Shown here: in pieces, positions 34,653 through 46,259 of the stretch
How positions within the stretch are numbered: the stretch's first letter is position 1
How the letters are laid out: the number at the start of each line of letters is the position of its first letter
Program-made: the position numbers and the translations under genes
Notes under the pieces: generated by a model
Seen by the model: the letters and a program-made list of their open reading frames with translations, nothing else
The model's database searches: none
Told to the model about the DNA's origin: nothing
Assembly: GCA_947172415.1 (NCBI GenBank)
Contig: OX359191.1
Location: forward strand, 7,673,130-7,737,129
Direction: 5' to 3'
DNA length: 64,000 bases
Source: Chondrosia reniformis
Taxonomy: Eukaryota; Porifera; Demospongiae; Chondrillida; Chondrillidae

Positions 34653-36290
34653 TTAGAACAGCATTACATCTTGGCGTAGAAACTCCTCTTCCCTGCGTTG
34701 CTGCTCTTGGTTTAGTAATACCATAAATCTAGCTCTTAAGTCTGGATCACTATTCCTACTAAAGAAGCCTACTTCACCAAGACTCCGCTGCCTACTTCTG
34801 TAAGTAAAAGCATTCAATTCAGAGTCACTTGAATCATCGGTTGTGGAAGAGTCCCAACTGGACTGTGTCTGTAGCTGCCTTGCTGCTGCGACCCTGGCTG
34901 TACTCTGCTCTGCAACTCTTTTTCTTTGAGCCTCTAGTCTCCTCTTGTGCTTGATATTCTTGTACAGCTTCACACCTCCATATATGGGAAGGATAACTGC
35001 CCCGCCCACTGCCACAACCACAATCCCAGCCGCCACCAGAGAAGGGTACGACAACCCGTAGGACAACTTTGTGGCCAGATAACCACCTTTGGTCAGTTTC
35101 CTAGTGTTCTTTGGCCCTGTGTAATACTTTGGACAGCCAAAGGGACTCAAGCCATCATAGTGGTCGCCAAGGAACACTAAGGAAAAATGTCTTCCACCAC
35201 ATGAGTAGCAAAAGTGTGTCTTACATTCGCTACACGTCATGTGATCGCATCCAGAGCTACGCTGGATAGGCGTCCTACAGGAGGGACACTTTTGGCCATT
35301 AGCAGAACCTCTATTTTCCTTCTTTCTGATCCACTTCTTAAACTCACCATCTCCCTTCTTGAACTCCCTGCAGGTCTGATTGGTGTGCCAGGGTCCATGG
35401 CAACTGAAACACCATTCAAAGCTGCACTTTACACAACTAATGTGAACATCAGCCTGTTTGTTACCAAAGAGACGTTTTGGAACAGTGTGAACAGTTAGGT
35501 GCGAGCAATTGGGACACACTTTCTCTGTGTCACTCTGTGATCTCGCAAGTCTGTATTGATCATACTTCTTAAGGTAGTCTCTCTTGTTGAATAGTATTTC
35601 TTTGACCTGGGTGGCACTAAAGTGTTTATCACACTCAGTGCTGGGGCAGGTGAATTGGATAAGCCCTTCATCAATCTTGCTGGTGATGGTCAGCTCTAGG
35701 CACTCCCGACAGATCAGCTGACCACAGCAGTGCAGTGATTTTGGTCTGAAGGTTTGGGAGTAACAGATGAAGCACTCCGCATACTCCTCCGCTGGCGTGA
35801 TATCAGCAGATCTGGGCTGATGACTCCTGGTTGGCCTTGTGAAGTTATTCCAGAACTGAACTGGTGGCGGAGATGGAGGAGTAGGAATAGTTGAGATGGC
35901 TGGCAATAGGGTTGGTAAGGGAGGGGGAGGAACATCATTCATTCTACTTCCGGAGATGGGAGGGAGAGGGGGAGGGGGAGGAACATCATTCCTTATACTT
36001 CCGGATATGGGAGGGGGAGGGGGAGGGGGAGGAACATCATTCCTTATACTTCCGGAGATGGGAGGGGGAGGGGGAGGGAGCGGAACTTGATTCCTCGAGA
36101 TAGCTGGGGATGAGGGTGCTAGAGGTTCGATTGACACGAGTACGACATTTTCGCAAGATTCGCTACCGTCCGAATCGGAAGTCGTGTCTGTGAAGAGACC
36201 CGAGTCGTAGTGACTGGCCTTACAGAAGGAGGATGGAAGGTCCTGGTCCTCCAAAACGTCAGCGAATGGCAATTCCTTAAGTAGATCCAT
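34653..36290 (-). CDS. RBR-type E3 ubiquitin ligase with a membrane segment (RNF19/RNF144/RNF217-like)
   Basis: RING-between-RING ubiquitin ligase. Single exon, 545 residues from the ATG at 36290; the frame is open a few codons further upstream without another ATG. An acidic N-terminus is followed by three proline repeats of the type [17 protein letters not shown] (about residues 70-120). RING1 lies at about 173-225 (CFICYS...CCGQLICREC). The IBR is at about 259-307 (CPNC...CVKCSFEWCFSC). RING2 is at about 335-364 (CPSCRTPIQRSSGCDHMTC), where Cys348 of SSGC is in the position of the catalytic thioester cysteine. A hydrophobic helix at about 417-437 suggests tail-region membrane anchoring, followed by a basic and then Ser/Asp-rich tail. 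It lacks introns, unlike its neighbours. Family is firm, subfamily is not. Confidence 0.92.
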   Translation of the reverse strand: MDLLKELPFADVLEDQDLPSSFCKASHYDSGLFTDTTSDSDGSESCENVVLVSIEPLAPSSPAISRNQVPLPPPPPPISGSIRNDVPPPPPPPPISGSIRNDVPPPPPLPPISGSRMNDVPPPPLPTLLPAISTIPTPPSPPPVQFWNNFTRPTRSHQPRSADITPAEEYAECFICYSQTFRPKSLHCCGQLICRECLELTITSKIDEGLIQFTCPSTECDKHFSATQVKEILFNKRDYLKKYDQYRLARSQSDTEKVCPNCSHLTVHTVPKRLFGNKQADVHISCVKCSFEWCFSCHGPWHTNQTCREFKKGDGEFKKWIRKKENRGSANGQKCPSCRTPIQRSSGCDHMTCSECKTHFCYSCGGRHFSLVFLGDHYDGLSPFGCPKYYTGPKNTRKLTKGGYLATKLSYGLSYPSLVAAGIVVVAVGGAVILPIYGGVKLYKNIKHKRRLEAQRKRVAEQSTARVAAARQLQTQSSWDSSTTDDSSDSELNAFTYRSRQRSLGEVGFFSRNSDPDLRARFMVLLNQEQQRREEEFLRQDVMLF

Positions 36291-36522
36291 GGCAAACGAC
36301 AACAAACTGAGAACTGTAGAAGCGTACCGTTAACCTAATTTATACCCAATGTCCTATTAATAGTATATGACGTAGAGGGTCTATAAACAGTAACACAAAT
36401 CAGCTGTTAGCATATCCGTGTCTATATACAGCTACACTATGGGATATTTTTATTTTAGATGATGTAATTTACCAATGAATATAATTATAAAGCACACATG
36501 GTTGTTTCGAAATTTGCTAAAA
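36291..36522. promoter_or_regulatory. Candidate bidirectional promoter, RBR ligase / ATAD3
   Basis: Only 232 bp separate the two divergent start codons, so both promoters must overlap here. No TATA box at an expected position. Inferred from geometry. Confidence 0.55.
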
Positions 36523-39500
36523 ATGTCGTGGTTGCCGAAATTTGGAGGAACCAGTGTTCCAGCAGTCCCCCCACCAAGTCCCCCAGAAGACGGAAAAGGT
36601 GGAGATGGATCTGCAGGGAAGGAAAGCAAGGACAATAAAGGTTCGAGTGGATAGCATTTGCCATATTAGGAAAGCAGTGCACCTGTTGTTATTGTACATG
36701 CAATCACAGCATGTACAAGACCCTAATGCCTTGAAAATCAGTTATTACTGCTGTTGAGCACTTTGAACTCATGTATTCAATAGAAATGTTTTTTGGAAGA
36801 AATGACATGAGAAAACCTTTTACTGATGGAATTAGGTAGATGTAAAGTTTAATTATTGTGTGATATCCATTTAGGGCAATCTGGCAAGTGGTCGTCATTT
36901 GATCCAACTGGTCTGGAGAGAGCAGCTAAGGCTGTGAGAGAGCTGGATGCATCACGTGAGTAATCATCAACTGCACTGAACTGACTTCAGTATTAAATTT
37001 ATACGCAACATTTAATAATATGCAGCATGTTATTGTTTATTTTTACTTGTTTGATAACAGACTAAATGAGTAATCTAAATCAACATTTTCCCACATGCTA
37101 CGTCTATGTTACAGTAAAAGGCCTATAGGGAACTAAAACTAGTGATAGCTTTGGATGAGGATACAAGAGTCTTCTCTTTATTTGTCTACTCCATTGGGCC
37201 ATATGTTATCTTTGCACATATAGTACTACTGCAATGTTGTAATGTGTACTATACCCTCCCTCTTGCTACAGCTCATGCTAATCAAGCTTTAGAACTATCA
37301 AAAATGCAAGAGCGAACTGAACAACTTAAACATATGGAAACAATGAAAGTATGTGAATTCTGTAATTAGTTTGAAAACTGAAAACCACTTATTTTAGGCA
37401 TTTCTAACTATTTTTATCACTTGAATTACCCTGCATGGACCACTGTTGTCTTATCCTATGACAGACATCTAAACCACAACTTGTATAGCTTTAGATGAAG
37501 ATGGTCTTACTTTGTCTTTGTTAGTCTCATGAGGCAGGTTTAGCGCAATATGAAGTTGAAAAGGTCAGAGTGCAACAAGAAGAGAAAAGGAAGACGCTGG
37601 CAGCTGAGACTAAGCAGCACCAAGAGGTAGGCTAGTAAGACCGACCCTTTCCTTGCTCCAGTACCTCTCTGACTGTGTATTGTAGAGGGCGCAATACCAA
37701 GATCACTTATCAAGGAAGCGCTATGATGACCAATTGCTACAGCAACAGAGAATGCAGGAAGAAAACTTGAGAAAGCAAGAGGAATCGACACGAAAGCAAG
37801 AAGATATGAGAAGAGGTAAGTTGCTACGGTAACTGGGAGAGGACAGTATATAAGAAATGTATCTACAGTAGGTGGAGTGTGCTAATATATACTGTATCTA
37901 CTATTATATCGTATATACTACTGCATGTGCAAAAATAGTAACAAGAATGATGTAACATCCATAAATATTACATACACCTAAATAGACTTCCTCTAAAGGA
38001 CATCTCCATGGAAACATGTTGACATAGAAGTATTTCACTTCATATATACCTATTTAATGAACCATTGGACGTGCACCTTAAGCTGGAAGAGCTTGGATGC
38101 CTGTTTTGTATTATTGTAATTGTAAGACACACACAATGTAGTTGTAGTATGGAGTGCCCACAAACTTGCTATTGTATTCTATACATAAGTACTACATAAG
38201 TACTACCCTAATACAGGAAACTCTTATCTACTATTGCTTACACATTCAAGTCTCTCATATAATAACACAGAACTGCTTTACAAAACCATGGTAAAATGCT
38301 AATTAATCTCTCTCTCTCGCCAGGTACCATTGAATATGAGGCTAATTTGAGACATGAAAATGAAATGAAAAGACTCCAGTCAGAGATGAAGGAGAGGGCA
38401 AAGATGGAGAGGGAGAACCACGATCTCACTCTGGAAAAGATAAGAACTAAAGCTTCTGAGGACAGAACCACAGTATTGGAATCAGTCAAGTACAGTTCCT
38501 ATATACCCTCACTGGCCTATGAGTCTGAGTATTTATGATTGTCTAATTGTTTTTAAAGGATGTCATTTTGGCACTTGCTAACCAATCCCTCTCCCTCCCC
38601 CTCCCCCTCCTCCTCCCCCACAGGACTGCTGGTACAATCATTGGCAATGGAGTGACCAGCTTCATCACTGATTGGGACAAAGTGTCAGCTACTGCAGTCG
38701 GACTCACAATATTTGCATTTGGTATTTATTCTGCTCGAATGGGTGCTGGACTCATTGGGAGGTACGTACATTAGAAGTATCCTCATCACTGCTCCTCTCT
38801 GTACACTATACACTACCAATTGACTGTAAACTCAACATTTGTTTCTTCTTTGTTGTTAGATTTATAGAAGCTCGTTTGGGAAAACCTTCACTAATTCGAG
38901 AAACCTCAAGGTACTCCTTCCTTGAAGCTATTCGTCATCCAATTAGACTGACAAGAAAGGTGTTCAGAAAACCTCAGGATCCTTTTAAAGGAATTATATT
39001 TAAAGTAAGCTCTTCTCTTCAAGAATGTATTACCATGGTTACCATGATCATCATCCCCCTTTGCAGCCCAATTTGGAAGACAGATTAAGGTCTCTAGCCA
39101 TTGCTACTCGTAACACTAAGAGTAATGGAGGTGTCTACCAGAACATTCTCATGTATGGACCTCCAGGGACGGGGAAAACAATGTTTGCTAAAGTATGTTT
39201 CATGTCTGGCTTCTGTAAACAAGCACATTCGAGATATATTTTTGAGTGAAAATGTTTTTCTTATGTGAATACTACGTATATCTCAATTTTGTCCTCCCTC
39301 CTCCATGAGAGAGATTTGGTATCAACGTCAATCAGTTGTCTCTATGACTGTATAGAAGGAAAGCTATCTAGCTATGTTTGCCAACTTCTCGCTTGTGTCT
39401 GTAGAGCCTGGCCAACCACTCTGGGATGGAGTATGCCGTGATGACAGGTGGGGACGTGGTCCCTATGGGCAAAGAGGGAGTGACTGCCATTCACAAGGTA

Positions 39501-41199
39501 TTTGACTGGGCCAAGACTAGCAGAAGAGGGTGAGGTTTTGACCTGTGTCACATGACTGTCACATGACCAGCTCATTAACTGGCTCACCATTCAGTGCACA
39601 CAATATTATTTCCTTGTATGCAGTGTTCTTCTCTTCATTGATGAAGCAGATGCTTTTTTGAGAAAAAGAAGTAAAGAAACAATTAGTGAAGATGTCCGGT
39701 CAATGTTGAATGCTTTCTTGTATAGAACTGGCGAGGCTTCTGATAAGTCAGTGTTATGCACATGGTTGTCATGTGCTAAGCATGTGATATGTGTGGTCTC
39801 CGTTAAACATCTAGGTTTATGTTGATATTGGCCAGCAACCAGCCAGATCAATTTGATTGGGCAGTTAATGACAGAGTTGATGAGATGATTCATTTTGACC
39901 TTCCTGGCAAGGAGGAGAGAGAGAAAATGATAAAGCTTTATTTTCTTAATTGTATTCTCTCTCCTCCAGCCCTTGGCTGGTTTAGAAGGGCAAAGTAAGA
40001 CATTGAGGAGCAATTTGTGCTTATACGTATATCTCTCATTGTCACTTTTTTCATTTTACAGACCAATTCCAGTTCCAAAATTAGATTGGGAAGCAACCTT
40101 TGACAAAATGTCAAATGACACTGAAGGTTTTTCAGGTCGAGAGATATCAAAACTAGCAGTAGCTTGGCAGGTAAGTGTATTGCAACACCTCACCTGACCT
40201 CTGGGAGAAGAGGTGAGCCAGTTTAACTTGACCTGTCCATTGACAGCCTTTGGCTGTTGCTATAGATAACACAGGTCATCATTTCATAAAATTATTTATG
40301 AAAAAGGAAGTAGTATTGAGGTAAACCTATGTGTGATTCATGATGGAAGAGAGACAATGATGTACACAGAATACTACAGAGTACCTATGTCTTTTTAACA
40401 CCTAATGGAAGTACTACTGCTGATTTCATAAAGGTCAATATATATAACATTTAGATGATGGGGATTTTCTAGGCAAATATGCTAGACATAGAGAAGTGAA
40501 AATCATCTTATGCACTTCCTTTTTGAGAGGAAGTATCTACACAGTGCAACAAGCCCCTCAGTCTCAAAGTCAAGCACCTACCTATATGCCTTATTTGGGC
40601 ATCTAAGTGATGTTAATGACCCAATCAACTAAGAGGACGGTCTGTAGCTGTTTTGTTGTTAACTAATTAAAACTAAAAGCATACAGTACAGTGAAGTGGT
40701 AGGAATACTATGTTGTACTCAGGAAGTTGAGAAGGATTTATTGAGTATCAGCAACATTTGATTGGACCTTTCAATTCAGAGGTCCAGCTTCATCAGCAAT
40801 AATGATGAGAGGCCAGTCTAGTAATGTCCTCATCGTTAGAGCTGATAAAGGCCTCAAACCATCCAATCACTACAGCTGATTTCTACAAGTGTTGCTGATG
40901 TTCAACAGGTTTATTATTCCCAAAACATCCATATAAGGGCATATAGCTATAGAACTTGTGTAAGAGAACCATAATCATATTCATGTCTGAATATGGTATG
41001 TATATATTTAGATCATCAGGTACCATGCAGCTTGTATAGCATTTCCTATATTATTGAACTACGTCATACTGCTTGTCTCATGATTCCTTAGGCAAGAGCT
41101 TACGGGTCCAAAGATGGAAAGTTGACCGAGACAATGCTATATGACTGTTTAGCAGAAATGTTGCAGCAGCATGCACAGAAAGATATTTGGCAGAAATAA
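36523..41199 (+). CDS. ATAD3: ATAD3 mitochondrial AAA+ ATPase
   Basis: Inner-membrane AAA+ protein linked to nucleoid organisation and cholesterol/lipid handling. Fourteen exons: 36523-36640, 36875-36955, 37272-37348, 37525-37626, 37686-37815, 38324-38489, 38624-38761, 38860-39004, 39067-39192, 39405-39529, 39624-39746, 39815-39994, 40062-40170 and 41092-41199. They join in phase to 575 residues. The N-terminus MSWLPKFG, then [20 protein letters not shown], a long charged coiled coil, [19 protein letters not shown] (membrane helix) and [17 protein letters not shown] all follow the animal ATAD3 pattern. Walker A is GPPGTGKT; Walker B is [27 protein letters not shown] is the sensor/arginine-finger region. 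The last intron (about 920 bp) is unusually long for this gene. Confidence 0.97.
37085..37202 (+). repeat. Dispersed repeat family 2, copy 4 (ATAD3 intron)
   Basis: Reads acatgctacgtctatg, agtaaaaggcctataggg, gatgaggatacaagag, then a ct-rich run and attgggcc, matching the minus-strand copy at 22430-22550 block by block. Confidence 0.7.
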
Positions 41200-41644
41200 C
41201 TTATATATTTATGTCACATGGCATATGAACCAAATACTAAACTTTGCAATATGTAAGCATTTTTTTAGTTATAAAAGAATAGAATGTCATGCATTTGTCA
41301 CTAGCAGTTTTCAGTCTACGTACATTATAGATGTACATCCACCTACCCATGGACTTTCAGAAATATTATCCTGAACATACGTACATCTATTTACATATAT
41401 ACAATACCTTTCTGATATGAAAGCAGAGTTTATATATAACCCCAGGAAATGGCTATATACGTGGTTATGATTATATGAATTCAAATGTAATTGAAGCCAT
41501 AGCTACAGACTTGAAACAGAAATATATAAATGTCAATCATGATCAGTGAGCAAAGTAACTACGTACAAGCCTGAAGGAGAGACAGGGACTATATAAGATA
41601 TTGAGTCTGTTCATGATCAGCAGAGGTGATCTCTATCAGTTAGT
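41200..41644. other. Spacer between ATAD3 and the membrane-protein gene
   Basis: AT-rich, same-strand spacer. It could contain an unseen upstream exon of the next gene, since ctctatcag just before its ATG resembles a splice acceptor. Nothing else recognised. Confidence 0.5.
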
Positions 41645-42743
41645 ATGTCCTCCTTTTCAATCGTTGGCATAGCAATGGGAATAGTGATTATTATTGCTGC
41701 AGCAACCATCAGCCTTCTTGGTTGTGTTGCTAGGAGGAGGAGACGTGGAGAATCAGCCAGCCAAAGGTCTTATATTGCACATACGCATATTATATAGCCT
41801 ATAATATGTCTGCATGTAGATGTTAATATTATAGTGTTTGAATATATACATTTATAGGGAACACCTAAATTTGGCATCTCACTATGAGCTTGAAAAAGAT
41901 AGGAAGTCAGTTAAGGTAGATTGGGCTACCATTCAGAAAAACTGTTCAGAGCTCAAACCTGTCAACTATCAGAAGGTTGCAGGCAGTTTGTCTTTGATGT
42001 CAAATTATGAAGAGCCAATACCTTTGGATGAGAGCCTTAGACAGAAACCAACTGACTCGCTTAGACCTCCAATCATCTACAATGGTGAAGAAGAGGGATT
42101 CAAAGTAGGGTATACTGACTTACAACCTAACCAGTTACATTATTATGAAAATTTTGGTGATATCAGGTTTTACCAAACATCTTTACCAAGAAAATACCAA
42201 AACATATTTCAAGATTTAACACCTCCGTGCAAAGGGAAAGATGACTCTTGTCATCTCTCATTTGCCATGGAGTCTGCTGATAGTGAAATTCCAAGTGATG
42301 GTGACAACAGTCCCATGACGCCTCGTAAATCAGCAACAGCAACATACACTGGTCAATACTACAATCTGCCACCTTCGTTAACTAGTGTATCAAAAGATAG
42401 CCAAAATAAGATAAAAATTAACAACTACGAAAACATTTCATTCAAATTATTAAGAAAAACTCCCATTTCAAAGACACCACCTGCTCTAATTAACCACCAC
42501 CATGAATTTGTGCAGGATTTTAACTTAGAGTATGACATTACACATAGGAGCAACCAGCAGTTTTCTGAAAACATTTATTCTATTTGCCAAAGGGCAAGTG
42601 CCTCAGGAAGTGTACTAGAAAGATCATCACAGCTTTCATTAACTGAAGATTATGAAGATATGCAGAGCATCTTTACTAGAAGAGCAAGCTTGCATAAATC
42701 AAACAGCTGCCCAGATCTTTCAGAAGCTTTATGTTTTAATTAA
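41645..42743 (+). CDS. Unrecognised single-pass membrane protein with a tyrosine-rich cytoplasmic tail
   Basis: I do not recognise a family. Two exons, 41645-41766 and 41858-42743, give 335 residues. The N-terminal peptide is very short (MSSFS). It is followed by one hydrophobic helix (IVGIAMGIVIIIAAATISLL) and a run of five Arg, so the rest should be cytoplasmic (type III topology). The tail is polar, Ser/Thr-rich, and has many tyrosines in SH2-ligand-like contexts: NYEEP, YYENF, YYNLP, NYENIS, DYEDM. No catalytic or globular domain is visible. An upstream extracellular exon cannot be excluded. A copy of its last part at about 61490-61640 reads through to a longer C-terminus, so this gene may carry a 3' indel. 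Confidence 0.7.
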
Positions 42744-42894
42744 CGAAGGATTAAGCATCAGAAAGAAATGATATCAATGAATAAATTAAACAAAATGGCA
42801 TAACATGTGTATAAAGTTCGACTAACTACGTAGATGTACATTTTGTAATAATTTATGTTGCAACTTACACTGTGATTACGCAATACAAGAAACT

Positions 42895-44602
42895 ATGGAA
42901 GGCGAAAAGTGCGGAATAAAACTTAGCCCTCCTTCTCTCGTATTACTGTATAAAGAGACCACGACAGGTTTTCGCATTTCCGTTTCATAATATTTACCAT
43001 AATTATTTAATTCATATGCATTTACATGACTTAGACGTGTTAATTACGTAGGTAAGCGGAGGAAGCGTATAATGTCTGTGAGGAACATCAGGAAGGCTAA
43101 AAGGTGAGACACCTATGCTGTGTTTCCTAAGTTGGAATGCTGTAGACTACATCCACAAAAGTGGTCGGCGTCCTGATGTAGTTTGATTGGGTTGCAGTTC
43201 ATTAATATTGAGAGATACTTGTAGCTAGCATGTACATGTATGGCATACAGTCCACCAGTTTTTTTTAACTCGAATTACTTATTCATATCTGGCGCAGTGT
43301 GGCAGAACTTGCTAAAGCATTGGAAAGTCACGCCAAACATGGACAATATGTCAAGTTAATTCCTTACACGCAGGTGAGCTGGTTAATGACTGTAAGTGCA
43401 ATGTACACCAGTAGAGCCAATAAATAATTGAGTAACAATATATAGAGTGATTTTGTCACACTCAGTAGTACCAGTGATCCTAATATTTGAAATTATCAGT
43501 GATATCCCACTTGCTTTTTAAGGCCAAGAAGTATACTTTTGTATTGAAGAACAGGATGCAATTATATAGAGTTGCCTTATTCACAATTCCTTTAATTTAA
43601 ATACATGAAATTCCTTATGTACCTGGTTAGTTAGTATCACTGCTGAAAAGACTGGAAACTGGAGATGTTAAGAAGATTGAAACAGAAGCTGTACCTCATT
43701 TTGAGCTGAAAAGTGATGAATTACTGGATGCAAGGAAGCCACAGTTGACTCACATTGTTGGTAAATCATCCAATCAGCTTACAGATGTGCACACCAATCA
43801 GGATGTATCTTCAGTGCCTCCTAACCTCCTTGACCTAAGACAACTGCCTAGCCTAGATTACATCAGTACTGGTACAGGAACCTTTAAGAACAATGAAAAG
43901 ACTAAATTAGTAACTCCACCTGGAGACCATTCTGATGACCAGCAGAGTCTGGATGATATTCTCAAAGAATTTGGTGATGTCTCTAGTGATAACAGTGTCA
44001 ATAATGAACAGCAATTCACTGGAGGTGGTAAAACTGTGCAAGGTAATACCAAACTTACAATATCCTTGCAAGCTATATTGGTGTGTCGGTAAAGGAGCCC
44101 TTAGTGAACATTTAGCTGTATGATGAACTGTAAATGGCAGTTGATGTACTTTTGAATACATTAATTAAACGTACCTGTTTTAAGAACCCATGCATCTTTC
44201 TAATACCTAATTATTTGAGCTAACCTAATTGTATTGCTTGAGTTAGACAATATTGGTTCTGCATGACTTATGACTTTTGATTGAGATATGTATATAGATA
44301 TCTTTTTCAAAATAATGCATTATTCCCTATTATATATTCATGTAGGTCCTTCAAAGAGAGGCACATCAAATGATAATTATGAGTCAGATTTTGAGGACAC
44401 TGAGGTGGTTATTGACCTAAACAAAGCCAGTACAAATGTCTTGTTGCAAAAGAAGGAGGAGATGGATGTTCTCTTTGAAGCTAACAGAGTTACTCCCGGT
44501 GACAAAGACTGGGTGTATGATAAAGTAGTAGATTTTGAAGAAGAAGATAAATTGTCATGTGGTTGGGACGATGAATCAGAGAACAGTGACATTGTCATTT
44601 AA
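42895..44602 (+). CDS. CEP19: Centrosomal protein CEP19, intact founder copy (unit A)
   Basis: Centriole/basal-body protein that in vertebrates helps recruit the RABL2-IFT machinery for ciliogenesis. Five exons: 42895-42967, 43052-43103, 43298-43373, 43631-44042 and 44346-44602. They join in phase to 289 residues. The N-terminus matches CEP19 point by point: KCGIKLSPPSLVLLY, then KRRKRIMSVRNI. The C-terminus has the family signature: LFEANR, DWVYDKVVDF, LSCGWDDESE. It is longer than the 163-residue human protein because exon 4 encodes an extra Ser/Asp-rich linker of about 110 residues. Its stop faces the methyltransferase A stop 226 bp away. This is the only copy in the window with all five exons in frame. 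Confidence 0.92.
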
Positions 44603-44828
44603 CTAGTTAGAGATGCTATATGAGAATGAAAGATTAATATATCCTCTTCAGAATTTAACTCCCCATTCACCCCGGCCTCCAACTATTCATCTTATATAAT
44701 CATTTTGTGCATGAATGATCATTGATTTGAATATTATTACCATCCTTAATTACTGTACATATGGCCTAAGCAAACGTATTTGTTTCCTTTTTATGTTTGA
44801 TAACTAGTTCTTGTGCCTTTTAGCTCTA

Positions 44829-45653
44829 TTAATTGGTAATGACTGCTTTAGAACCAACATAAAATATGCATACAAATTTTTCAATTTCCGAAAAATGAAC
44901 TTCAACGGGATATTTCAGCTCACTGGGGTATACTGCGGTGGTTTCGATGCAAGAAAATCCTGCTTTCTTCAGGCAAGCAACCACAAAATCTTCTTCTACA
45001 GGTAGGTCATTGAAGAATTCATTCCCAACTTTGTAACCATCAACGCCCGGTGGGTGCTTCCAGCATCCAAGAATTATCTTTCCACCTTCTCTCACCAAAA
45101 ATGACAGTTTATGAACGAAGACGTCGAATTCTTCTTCATTTCGAGCACAAGTTTCGACTACACCCACACAGGTTACAATGTCGTACGGACCTTCATAGCC
45201 ATTTTGTATGATCTTCTCACTACGAAGGTCGCACGAAACAACTGCTTTGGTGATGGCTTTGAGACGACGTTTTCGATCCTCAATTGCATCTTCCTTTCTG
45301 TTACCTTCGAAATCTTCGACAACTTGTTTAAGGAAAGGAGACCAATCAAAAGCGTCAGGTTCGCCCTTCAGCCAGTCATTCAGGGCAGCTCGATTCTTCT
45401 CGGTATATTCAGCCATACAGATCTCAGACACTACACCTGCAGCACCTATAACAACATGGAACGAACACCCTGCCCCGTAGTCAAGCATATTGCGGCACAA
45501 CTCGTGGTTTTCATTGATCCTTTTAAAAGTGTCATGGATAAACTTGAGGATACCTTGTCTTCTGTCTAAAGTACCGCAGGAAGACTCTAAATAGGATTTG
45601 GGATCAAAGCGATCCGAGTAACCCTGAAAATCAACTTTACCATGTTCTACCAT
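44829..45653 (-). CDS. NNMT/PNMT/INMT-family SAM-dependent N-methyltransferase, copy A
   Basis: Small-molecule N-methyltransferase; the family methylates amines such as nicotinamide, tryptamine or phenylethanolamine. Substrate here unknown. Intronless, 274 residues from the ATG at 45653. Family marks: FDPKSYLES near the N-terminus (NNMT has FNPRDYLE), the SAM-binding LDYGAGCSFHVVIGAAG at about residue 60, the highly diagnostic EPDAFDWSPFLK and DFEGNR, then VTCVGVVETCA and a GGKIILG strand. The C-terminal region differs from copies B-F: it has a five-residue-longer segment after LKYPVEV, where the others carry a shorter Lys-rich segment. No signal peptide, so cytosolic. Convergent with CEP19. 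Confidence 0.88.
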   Translation of the reverse strand: MVEHGKVDFQGYSDRFDPKSYLESSCGTLDRRQGILKFIHDTFKRINENHELCRNMLDYGAGCSFHVVIGAAGVVSEICMAEYTEKNRAALNDWLKGEPDAFDWSPFLKQVVEDFEGNRKEDAIEDRKRRLKAITKAVVSCDLRSEKIIQNGYEGPYDIVTCVGVVETCARNEEEFDVFVHKLSFLVREGGKIILGCWKHPPGVDGYKVGNEFFNDLPVEEDFVVACLKKAGFSCIETTAVYPSELKYPVEVHFSEIEKFVCIFYVGSKAVITN

Positions 45654-46259
45654 AGCGCTAGCCTCGAACTGTTACAGAGACCGTCTAGATACGTGCTAAT
45701 TCCTTACACGCAGGTGAGCTGGTTAATGACTGCAAGTGCAATGTACACCAGTAGAGCCAATAAATAATTGCGTAACAATATATAGAGTGATTTTGTCACA
45801 CTCAGTAGTACCAGTGATCCTAATATTTGAAATTATCAGTGATATCCCACTTGCTTTTTAAGGCCAAGAAGTATACTTTTGTATTGAGATTGAAGAACAG
45901 GATGCAATTATATAGAGTTGCCTTATTCATAATTCCTTTAATTTAAATATTACATGAATTTGTCCCAAACTTACAATATCCTTGCAAGCTACATTGGTAT
46001 GTACGTAAGTACGTAAAGGAGCCCTTAGTGAACATTTAGCTACATATAAATGGCAGTTGATGTACTTTGGAATACATTGATTAAACTTATATACCTGTTT
46101 TAAGAACCCATGCATCTTCCTAATAATTATTTAATTGTATATCGCTTGAGTTAGACAATTTTGGCTCTGCATGATTTATGACTTTTGATTGAGATATGTA
46201 TAGATATCTTTGCATCTCTTTCAAAATAATGCATTATTCCCTATTATATATTCATGTAG

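Noticed and set aside
34653-36305. RBR ligase start extended to 36305
   Set aside because: The extension begins at TTG, not ATG; 36290 is the first ATG. The same correction was applied to the TRIM-NHL gene (13244 rather than 13229) and methyltransferase D (55398 rather than 55410).
40740-40920. Palindromic-looking segment in the last ATAD3 intron (ttcatcagcaataatgatg and gagctgataaaggcctc)
   Set aside because: Arms match only imperfectly and no terminal repeats or target duplication could be defined; not called as a mobile element.
45111-45569. 152-codon plus-strand frame, repeated in all methyltransferase copies
   Set aside because: It is the exact antisense of the methyltransferase coding sequence and recurs only because the gene is duplicated. 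The minus-strand frame has clear NNMT-family homology.
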